Shown here: piece after piece, positions 1-7,082 of the stretch
How the letters are laid out: every line of letters begins with the position of its first letter
Position numbering within the stretch: position 1 is the first letter of the stretch
NCBI GenBank assembly: GCA_016936535.1
Contig: JAFGXP010000049.1
Location: 1 to 60,777 of the forward strand
DNA length: 60,777 bases
Source of the DNA: Thiotrichales bacterium
GTDB lineage: Bacteria; Pseudomonadota; Gammaproteobacteria; Thiomicrospirales; Thiomicrospiraceae
Direction: 5' to 3'
Program-made: the position numbers and the translations under genes
Notes under the pieces: generated by a model
The model's database searches: none
Seen by the model: the letters and a program-made list of their open reading frames with translations, nothing else
Told to the model about the DNA's origin: nothing

Positions 1-1
1 C

Positions 2-694
2 CAAAAAGGGCGTACTGCGATTTACGGTTATGTCGTACCTGCCATTCGCGGTTGGTTGGTTTATCATTTCCACGATACCAGTGCATCCGCCAAGGTAAAG
101 CAAATTCACGGCATAAACGATAATCTTTACCTTAAAGAAGACGCCAGCAATCTTGCCGCGTTTCTTTATCGCCTTAAACAAGAATATGAATCCCATTACA
201 AACGCATTGTTAAAACCATTCAATTAGTTGCGCCGTTTTTTGGCGATTTTATCCTGCGACCTACCACCGGCAATGCCGAGAAGATTCAACTCGAATGGGT
301 CGAAAAAAATCAAGACACGCCGTTTACCGCCAGTGCTTTATCGGACGGCACGCTTAGGTTTATTTGTTTGGCAACGGTATTAATGCAACCAGATGAACTC
401 TGTCCGCCGACGATTTTAATTGACGAACCTGAGTTAGGCCTTCACCCTTATGCGATTACGGTTTTGGGTTCACTAATGCGCTCGGCTGCCGAACGCCATC
501 AGTTGATAATTTCAACTCAATCGGTCGAATTGCTCAACCAATTTGAAGCCGAAGATGTTATCGTCGTTGATAAAAAAGACGGCGCATCAACTTTTAAACG
601 ACTTAATCCAGATGAACTTAGCTCATGGCTAGAGGACTACAGCCTAGGTGAACTCTGGACTAAAAACCTTCTAGGCGGGAGACCGTTAAAATGA
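2..694 (+). CDS. AAA family ATPase, C-terminal part (5' end cut by window edge)
   Basis: The reading frame is open to the first base, so this is the last 230 residues of a longer ATP-binding protein; a TTG at 56 is internal, not a start. Visible are an ABC-type signature-like stretch (LSDGTLRF, about fragment residue 112) and a Walker B with D-loop (ILIDEPELGLHP, about 138), followed by IISTQS in the switch position. This is the AAA_21/AAA_15 type of SMC-like ATPase found in OLD-like and PARIS-like defence pairs. Its stop overlaps the ATG of the DUF4276 gene, so the two are probably translated together and work as a pair. The Walker A motif would lie upstream of the window. The family call is firm; the role in phage defence is inferred from partner and location. 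Confidence 0.85.
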   Translation, partial: QKGRTAIYGYVVPAIRGWLVYHFHDTSASAKVKQIHGINDNLYLKEDASNLAAFLYRLKQEYESHYKRIVKTIQLVAPFFGDFILRPTTGNAEKIQLEWVEKNQDTPFTASALSDGTLRFICLATVLMQPDELCPPTILIDEPELGLHPYAITVLGSLMRSAAERHQLIISTQSVELLNQFEAEDVIVVDKKDGASTFKRLNPDELSSWLEDYSLGELWTKNLLGGRPLK

Positions 695-1341
695 AGCGCG
701 TTTACGTGATGGTAGAAGGGCAAACCGAAGAAACCTTTGTGCGCGAAGTTTTGTATGAGCATTTTCTGAGAATCGGTATTTATATTGACGCCATTTTGGT
801 TGAAACCAAAAAGGGTTTTAAAGGTGGTCTGAGAAGCTACGGCAAAGTGAAGCCGCAGATTGTCCGCCAGTGCCGCGAAAAACAAACGGCTTGGGTGACA
901 ACGCTATTTGACCTCTATGGCTTGCCCAATGATTTTCCAGCTAAAGATAGTGATGCTTATGCGGGACTAGCAACAGGTCAACAAAAGGCAGTGTATTTGC
1001 AAACAGCCTTAGCGCAAGACCTAAACGAACGTAACTTTATTCCCAATTTGTTGGTGCATGAGTTTGAAGCGCTTTTATTTAGCAATGTGCAACCCTTTGC
1101 CGACTGGACAGACCACAAAAATGTGCAAGCCTTAGAGAAAATTGCAAAGTCTTTTCAAACCCCTGAAGACATTAACGACAGCCCGCAAACAGCACCCTCA
1201 AAACGCATTTCGCAACTCATGCCTGAATACGACAAAGTGGTACAGGGAACGCTGATTGCCAATGATATTGGACTGGATCAAATAAGAGCAAAATGTACGC
1301 ATTTTGATGGGTGGGTTCAGGTGCTGGAAAAACTTAATTAG
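691..1341 (+). CDS. DUF4276 family protein (TOPRIM-like partner of the upstream ATPase)
   Basis: This is a 216-residue protein with the hallmarks of DUF4276: an N-terminal strand followed by EGQTEE (residues 9-14), an acidic DLYG (about 74-77), and HEFEALLFS (about 123-131). The acidic residues at the ends of predicted strands resemble a TOPRIM/OLD-type metal site, so a nuclease role is plausible but not shown. The start overlaps the ATPase stop (ATGA), and such ATPase-DUF4276 pairs are common in defence islands. The arrangement parallels PARIS (AAA plus DUF4435), with the ATPase as likely sensor and this protein as likely effector; that division is inference. Confidence 0.85.
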   Translation: MKRVYVMVEGQTEETFVREVLYEHFLRIGIYIDAILVETKKGFKGGLRSYGKVKPQIVRQCREKQTAWVTTLFDLYGLPNDFPAKDSDAYAGLATGQQKAVYLQTALAQDLNERNFIPNLLVHEFEALLFSNVQPFADWTDHKNVQALEKIAKSFQTPEDINDSPQTAPSKRISQLMPEYDKVVQGTLIANDIGLDQIRAKCTHFDGWVQVLEKLN

Positions 1342-1363
1342 TTTTAGAATGGAGATGAGGGGT

Positions 1364-3370
1364 ATGCAAGCAAATATCAAGGGGTTGGTTGATCGATTAG
1401 AGCTTGGTAATTCAAAAGCAATGATGCCTTTATTCGAAGCTATATCTAATTCAATGGATGCAATTGAAGAGTGTGGCGATGGATATATTAATCATTCGAT
1501 TTTAATAGAAGTCTTTAGCCAGCAAGATCTTATAACAGAATCAGGCGATACATCTTTGGTCGTTGATGGATTTAAGGTTTTAGATGATGGTGTCGGTTTT
1601 ACTGATAAAAATACGCAATCCTTTCGAGAGGCTCATACTTTTTCAAAGATTTCTATTGGAGGAAAGGGTGTGGGACGATTTACCCTACTTAAGGTTTTCT
1701 CTGACGTTCATATAAGAAGTGTATTTGAGTGCGATGAAAAACATTGCCTTAGAGAGTTTGTCTTCTCTATTGAGAATGAATTAAAAGGTGCTGATAATGT
1801 ACAAGTGATTAATGAACCACGGACAACACAAGTCAGTGCTAGGCGGATTAACTCAAAGTATCAGAAAGGTTGGCCTAGTGATATTGAAACTATTGCTGAA
1901 AGAATAGTAACGCATTTCTTGATTCGTTTTGCTGCTCGTTCTTGCCCACCAATGAAATTAGAATCTAAAGGAATGGCAGAACTTGATTTGCATAAGTTTT
2001 TCAATTTAAAGATATTGAATCATATTCAAGAACAAACCTTTGAATTTGAGAAATACTTTTTTGGTCTTCAAGCTTATCGTCATAAAGATGGTCGTTCAAG
2101 ACATGTATTGCATTTATGTGCAAATGGGCGAGAGGTTATAACGATAAAATTACGTGACATTCTTCCTGAGTTACCAGATAAATTTACTGATGAGGACGGC
2201 AAGCCTTATACATTAATTGTTCTTGTTACTGGTGAATATTTGGATGCCAAATGCAATCTAGAAAGGACAAAAATTTCTTTTGCCTTAGATAATGATCTAG
2301 ATATTGAAGAAGGGCTTATTAATCAGGGGCAATTTTATCAAGAGGTGATGAATGTTTTGCGACCGCTGCTTGTGGATGATTTGAAGGCGACTAATGACGA
2401 AAAGATTGCTCAAATTGAGCGGTTTGTTGAGAACGCACCAGAATATCGAGCATTAATGAGTTCCCGCTATCAAGACTTGGTAAGGCAAAAGATTCAACCA
2501 GGGCTTAATGACGAAAAACTTGATGAGGCATTGCTTCATGTTCGTCGGGAGATTGAAGACGGTGTTCGTAAAGAACTAAGAGATGTTGCAGCATTATTCG
2601 AGAAGGAAACATTTGAACAGTACCAAGCGCGGTTCCAAGAGGTTGCAGAAAAAGCTAATGAAATAGGGAAAGCACAGCTTGCTTCCTATGTGGCGCATAG
2701 AAGAACAATTTTGGACTTGCTAAATAATAGCCTTAAAAAAAGTAGATCAGATGATAGATACCCACTTGAAAAGGTACTGCATAAGATGATTTTTCCAATG
2801 GGCGAAACCTCAAAAGATGTGTTTTTTGAACAGCAAAATTTATGGGTTATTGACGAAAGACTTTCTTATCACACTCTTCTAACCTCTGATAAAAAACTAA
2901 AAAGTATTCAGGGTTTAGAGGGAACATCTGGAAAAGAGCCGGATATTTTTGCTTTTTTTTACGACTCTCCTATTGGTTTAGCGGAAATGGATGGTTTGTC
3001 TGGTGGTGGAATTGTAATTATCGAGTTTAAACGCCCGGGTAGAGATGATTATGATAGAGATCCTGCTGACCAAGTTATCCAACGTTTTCGAGAGATTTCA
3101 GAAGGAAATGTTAAAAATATTGACGGGCGGATAGTTAACCCCGCAGGATTGCGCTTTACAGGTTACCTTATCGCTGACTTGACGCCTAGTTTACGTAAAC
3201 AAGTGTATGGTCGTTATGAGCAATCCACAGATAATGAAGGTTATTTTTCTTCACTATCGGGTGGGAATGGTTATATAGAAATTATTTCCTACGATAAGCT
3301 TATAAATGATGCGCTGAAAAGAAATCGTATTCTTTTTGATAAGCTAGGACTGCATAAAAGTTTACGTTAA
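1364..3370 (+). CDS. GHKL (MutL/MORC-like) ATPase with C-terminal PD-(D/E)XK nuclease-like domain
   Basis: The 668-residue protein opens with a GHKL ATP-binding fold: N-box EAISNSMDAIEE (about residues 25-36), LDDGVGF (about 73) and GGKGVGRF (about 100). The middle (about 370-480) is charged and probably helical. Near the C-terminus EPDIFAF (about 525) and IVIIEFKRP (about 551) give the D...ExK pattern of PD-(D/E)XK nucleases. In-frame starts exist at 1304, 1349, 1355 and 1364; 1364 is chosen because GGAG at 1351-1354 lies nine bases before it and the earlier ones overlap DUF4276 heavily. The gene is AT-rich compared with res or jetABCD. It sits 19 bases before an AIPR gene; GHKL ATPases paired with AIPR proteins occur in MZA-type defence. 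The ATPase call is firm; the nuclease is motif-based. Confidence 0.8.
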   Translation: MQANIKGLVDRLELGNSKAMMPLFEAISNSMDAIEECGDGYINHSILIEVFSQQDLITESGDTSLVVDGFKVLDDGVGFTDKNTQSFREAHTFSKISIGGKGVGRFTLLKVFSDVHIRSVFECDEKHCLREFVFSIENELKGADNVQVINEPRTTQVSARRINSKYQKGWPSDIETIAERIVTHFLIRFAARSCPPMKLESKGMAELDLHKFFNLKILNHIQEQTFEFEKYFFGLQAYRHKDGRSRHVLHLCANGREVITIKLRDILPELPDKFTDEDGKPYTLIVLVTGEYLDAKCNLERTKISFALDNDLDIEEGLINQGQFYQEVMNVLRPLLVDDLKATNDEKIAQIERFVENAPEYRALMSSRYQDLVRQKIQPGLNDEKLDEALLHVRREIEDGVRKELRDVAALFEKETFEQYQARFQEVAEKANEIGKAQLASYVAHRRTILDLLNNSLKKSRSDDRYPLEKVLHKMIFPMGETSKDVFFEQQNLWVIDERLSYHTLLTSDKKLKSIQGLEGTSGKEPDIFAFFYDSPIGLAEMDGLSGGGIVIIEFKRPGRDDYDRDPADQVIQRFREISEGNVKNIDGRIVNPAGLRFTGYLIADLTPSLRKQVYGRYEQSTDNEGYFSSLSGGNGYIEIISYDKLINDALKRNRILFDKLGLHKSLR

Positions 3371-3389
3371 GTGGAGGTTATAAAACGTT

Positions 3390-5195
3390 ATGGTGGCATT
3401 AAATACCGCATTTATGAGAGAGCTTAAACAAATCTTAGAAGAGCGTTTTGTTCCCTACTTGCGTCCTTTATTAGGAGTGCAGGGGAGTGTTGAAGATCGA
3501 AGAAAGAAACAAATTTCTCGTGCCTTTAGCGGTTTTGTTATCCATAAAAAGTTTGATATAGACCCAAGAACTGCAACTCAATTAGTTGTGGATGATTATG
3601 ATGACAATGGGATTGATGCCTTTTACTATTCAGATGACGAAAAAACGTTATATTTGATTCAGTCAAAGTTAAAAGAATCCGAAGCTTTTAATCAAGAAGA
3701 TGCTCTTAAGTTTTTAGTTGGCACACGGAAGTTATTGGATAAGGATTTTGATTCTTTTAACCAAAATGTTAAAGATCAAGAGCAAGTTATAGATCAGTGG
3801 TTAGATGAGTGTGAAGCGGTAAAGCTTTTGGTTGCTTATACTGGTGACGCTATTACACTTCACGCTCAGCAAGAATTATTAGACGGTATTCAATCTGAAA
3901 TTGATAATGGTGAAGAGTTACTAAAGAAAGAAATTGTTGAAATAGCTTCAGCGGATATTCAAATCTATTTAACTCAAGAGCATGGCTTTAAAAGAGTGAA
4001 TGAAAAACTCGTTATTGAACAGTTTAGAGTGGTTGAGCAGCCTAGAAAGGTTGTATATGGATTGGTTGCGTTAAACGATTTTGTAAATATTCATAACACA
4101 CATGGAAAAGCCCTCTTTGAAAAAAATATACGTTATTTTTTAGGTGCTGGTCGTCGAGGAGTGAACTCAGCAATTAAGGAGACGCTAGTACGTGAGCCAG
4201 AAAACTTTTCCTACTTGAATAACGGCGTGACTATGATTGCTGATAGCATTGGTCCTGGAAAAAGTATTAGAGGTAGTAAAACAACCAAAAAATATGAAGC
4301 TCTTGGTTTATCAGTTGTTAATGGTGCTCAGACAATTTCTTCTGTTGCACAGTTCGTGAATGAAAATCCAGGAACTGACATTACGCAAGCAAAAGTAGCT
4401 ATTACGCTCATACAATCAAATGGAGATGATTTTGATAAGAAGGTTACACGCGCTCGAAACCTGCAAAACCCTGTAGACTTGGCACATTTTGCCGCTCTAG
4501 ATGATTTACAGGAACGTCTACGAAAAGAAATTGCTGTTTTTGGCTTTGAATATCATTATCGCCCTCAGCAACTTGCTAGTGGCACGCCCAACTATTTTGA
4601 TATTTCAACTCTATCAAAAGCCTTGGCCTGCCTGTATAGAGATAATCGCTATCCTGCCAGATTGAAAACGGAACCGAGTCAGTTTGTAGATTTTGAATCG
4701 GATAGTTACAAATCAATATTCACTGCTGATTTATCGGGTGTTCAAGCAATAAATGCAGTAAAGGTTTTTACAAAAATCCAATCTTTATTGCTTACTCAAG
4801 AAAAATCACAGCCTAGTCCTGAAAGACTGGTTTATCGCCATTTTTTATATCCACTTGCAAGCTTAATTATGAAGCGTTTTAAAAGTAGGATCGAATCCGA
4901 CAGTATAATTTTGAATGCTCAAGTTGATCAGCTCTTGAGTGCTCCTTTTGATACTTTGCGTCAAGCAGTTCATGATGAATTTGTAAGTTTGCGAATGGGA
5001 AGTGCTCATCATTCATTTTTTAAGCGTGTCAGTGATACAGCTAAACTAATGCAATACATTGATATAAAACAACTTAATTTAAATGATGACTCTACTGTAC
5101 AGAGTTTAATAGGACGAACTAATGCTGCGGATTCCTCTAATAATGCTTTATCTAATTTCCTAGTTGGGAAGTTGCCACAATTACGAACAGAATAA
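3390..5195 (+). CDS. AIPR family abortive-infection protein with N-terminal nuclease-like motif
   Basis: This 601-residue protein carries the AIPR domain: RYFLGAGRRGVN (about residue 248), YLNNGVTMI (about 275) and VVNGAQTISS (about 309). Upstream of it, NGIDAFYY (about 70) followed by LIQSKLKE (about 90) reads as the GxD...QxK variant of the restriction-endonuclease fold seen in Mrr-like enzymes. AIPR proteins were first described in abortive infection phage resistance and occur in MZA-type systems. GGAGG at 3373-3377 precedes the ATG by 12 bases, a slightly long spacing. The gene is AT-rich like the GHKL gene before it, suggesting the two arrived together. It ends two bases before the methyltransferase gene, so one transcript is likely. 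The target and trigger are unknown. Confidence 0.85.
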   Translation: MVALNTAFMRELKQILEERFVPYLRPLLGVQGSVEDRRKKQISRAFSGFVIHKKFDIDPRTATQLVVDDYDDNGIDAFYYSDDEKTLYLIQSKLKESEAFNQEDALKFLVGTRKLLDKDFDSFNQNVKDQEQVIDQWLDECEAVKLLVAYTGDAITLHAQQELLDGIQSEIDNGEELLKKEIVEIASADIQIYLTQEHGFKRVNEKLVIEQFRVVEQPRKVVYGLVALNDFVNIHNTHGKALFEKNIRYFLGAGRRGVNSAIKETLVREPENFSYLNNGVTMIADSIGPGKSIRGSKTTKKYEALGLSVVNGAQTISSVAQFVNENPGTDITQAKVAITLIQSNGDDFDKKVTRARNLQNPVDLAHFAALDDLQERLRKEIAVFGFEYHYRPQQLASGTPNYFDISTLSKALACLYRDNRYPARLKTEPSQFVDFESDSYKSIFTADLSGVQAINAVKVFTKIQSLLLTQEKSQPSPERLVYRHFLYPLASLIMKRFKSRIESDSIILNAQVDQLLSAPFDTLRQAVHDEFVSLRMGSAHHSFFKRVSDTAKLMQYIDIKQLNLNDDSTVQSLIGRTNAADSSNNALSNFLVGKLPQLRTE

Positions 5196-5197
5196 AT

Positions 5198-6964
5198 ATG
5201 ACGAATAAAAAACAAAAACTGGAATTGACTTGGATTGGCAAGGATAAGCGGCCTAAGTTGGAGCCGCGGATTTTATTGGAAGACCCGAGTAAGTCTTATC
5301 ATGCCAAGCATAAGGTCACTGAAAATGATCTGTTTGATAATAAACTCATTTTTGGTGATAACCTGCTGGCTTTAAAGGCGTTGGAGCAAGGATACACAGG
5401 TAAAGTTAAATGTATTTATATTGATCCACCATTTAACACCGGCAGTGCCTTTACCCATTATGACGATGGCTTAGAGCACTCAATTTGGTTGGATTTGATG
5501 CGCAAGAGGATGGATATTCTTCACCGACTATTGGCGGAGGATGGTTGTATTTTTGTTCATTTGGATGATAACGAGTTAGATTATTTGAAGGTATTGATGG
5601 ATGAAGTTTTTATGCGAGAAAACTTTATCAATCGCATAACAATTGAGGCTCGTTCTCCATCGGCTTTTAGCACTGTTAATGCAGGTGTATTTAAGGCTTC
5701 TGAATACATATTGTGGTACGCAAAAAACAAGAAGGTCTTTACTCAACCGCAAAAACTGAGAGTTAGAAGGTCTCCTGATTATGCTTACAATAAATGGCTT
5801 TTAAATCCAGAGGATGATTGTGGAAGTTGGGAGTTTATTTCAATTCAAGAAGCTTTTGATAGTTATGGTAATACACGTTCTAGACGTCCAGATACTTTGT
5901 TAGAGTCCTTCAATAAGTTTATTGTTGAGAATTCACATAGGGTTTGTCGTTTGGCTAGTATTAGTGATGCAAAGGCGGGCGCAGAAATTGTTGCATTGAA
6001 GCAAGAATCTTTGAAATTGCGTGGTAAGGTTTTTTTGTTAGAAAGAGATTTATACGATGACGTCTATGTTTTAGATGGTCAACAAATAATTTTTTACTCT
6101 AAGAATGTTGTTGAGCTTGATGGTGAGTTATCTGCTTCATCTCCACTGACAAATATATGGACAGATGTTGCGTGGGAAGGAATCGCAGGAGAGGGTGGCG
6201 TAACCTTTAATCAGGGGAAAAAACCAGAACGACTTATAAAAAGGTGCTTGGAACTTTCCACATTGCCTGACGATTTGGTCTTAGACTCATTTGGCGGCTC
6301 CGGCACAACAGGCGCGGTGGCGCATAAAATGGGGCGGCGCTGGATTATGGTGGAATTGGGTGAACATTGTCATACTCATATTATCCCGCGTTTGCAAAAG
6401 GTGATTGATGGCACCGACCAGGGCGGTATTTCTAAAGCGGTGAATTGGCAAGGCGGTGGCGGTTTCCGCTATTACAAGGTGGCTCCATCTTTACTGGAAA
6501 AAGATCGCTGGGGTCAATGGATTATTAACCGCGAATACAATGCCGCTATGTTTGCCGAAGCCTTGTGTAAGCTGGAAGGCTTTACTTATGCGCCGTCGGA
6601 CACGGAGTTTTGGAACCAGGGATACTCCACCGAAAATGACCGCATCTATGTCACCACCCAATCGTTGATGCTTGAGCAATTACAAGCGATTAGCGAAGAG
6701 GTGGGCGCAAACCGCACCTTGCTGATTTGTTGCTCCGCTTTCCGCGCCAAGCCGGATCAGTTTGCGAATTTGACGCTGAAAAAAATCCCCAAAATGGTCC
6801 TCAATAAATGCGAATGGGCACATGATGACTATAGCCTCAATGTCGAAAACCTGCCGATGCAAGCGCCCGATGAAGTCATAGAAACAGCAACGCAAAAAAC
6901 CAAAAAAAACGCCCAAAAACAACCAGGCCTGCAGGGTTTGTTTGACGAAGAGGATGCAGAATGA
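5198..6964 (+). CDS. mod: Type III DNA methyltransferase (Mod), beta class
   Basis: The 588-residue protein has the catalytic DPPFNTG (about residue 77) before the AdoMet-binding FGGSGTTG (about 365), the beta-class order used by type III Mod subunits, which methylate adenine N6 and also read the target site. Between them lies a long variable stretch, the expected target recognition domain. That stretch (roughly 5640-6270) is clearly more AT-rich than the 3' part of the gene: 20 G+C in 5881-5940 against 37 in 6301-6360. This is consistent with a swapped specificity domain. No good ribosome site precedes 5198, so coupling to the AIPR stop is likely. The matching res gene is 4.2 kb downstream, after trlF and an AlbA-type gene. 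Confidence 0.9.
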   Translation: MTNKKQKLELTWIGKDKRPKLEPRILLEDPSKSYHAKHKVTENDLFDNKLIFGDNLLALKALEQGYTGKVKCIYIDPPFNTGSAFTHYDDGLEHSIWLDLMRKRMDILHRLLAEDGCIFVHLDDNELDYLKVLMDEVFMRENFINRITIEARSPSAFSTVNAGVFKASEYILWYAKNKKVFTQPQKLRVRRSPDYAYNKWLLNPEDDCGSWEFISIQEAFDSYGNTRSRRPDTLLESFNKFIVENSHRVCRLASISDAKAGAEIVALKQESLKLRGKVFLLERDLYDDVYVLDGQQIIFYSKNVVELDGELSASSPLTNIWTDVAWEGIAGEGGVTFNQGKKPERLIKRCLELSTLPDDLVLDSFGGSGTTGAVAHKMGRRWIMVELGEHCHTHIIPRLQKVIDGTDQGGISKAVNWQGGGGFRYYKVAPSLLEKDRWGQWIINREYNAAMFAEALCKLEGFTYAPSDTEFWNQGYSTENDRIYVTTQSLMLEQLQAISEEVGANRTLLICCSAFRAKPDQFANLTLKKIPKMVLNKCEWAHDDYSLNVENLPMQAPDEVIETATQKTKKNAQKQPGLQGLFDEEDAE

Positions 6965-7023
6965 AATTAATGGTTCTGTCCAACTTTGCGCCAACTTGTA
7001 AGTCTGGCTTAAAAGTTCATTTG

Positions 7024-7048
7024 AACTATTCGGAGTTTCCGAATAGTT
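7024..7048 (+). promoter_or_regulatory. Perfect 11-bp inverted repeat upstream of trlF
   Basis: AACTATTCGGA at 7024-7034 and its exact complement at 7038-7048 enclose a three-base loop (GTT). It lies in the 118-base gap between mod and trlF, 22 bases before the trlF ribosome site. No T-run follows, so it does not look like a standard terminator. It may be a transcript hairpin that sets trlF level or an operator; which one cannot be told from sequence. Confidence 0.6.
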
Positions 7049-7082
7049 GCATGATAATTTCTCAAAGCCAAGGAGCGAAATA

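Noticed and set aside
1304-1363. Upstream starts for the GHKL ATPase gene
   Set aside because: They overlap the DUF4276 gene or sit on the ribosome site; 1364 gives the best spacing and a typical N-terminus.
7047-7082. TTG at 7047 as trlF start
   Set aside because: It lies within the right arm of a perfect inverted repeat and lacks a ribosome site; the GTG at 7083 has AGGAG seven bases ahead.
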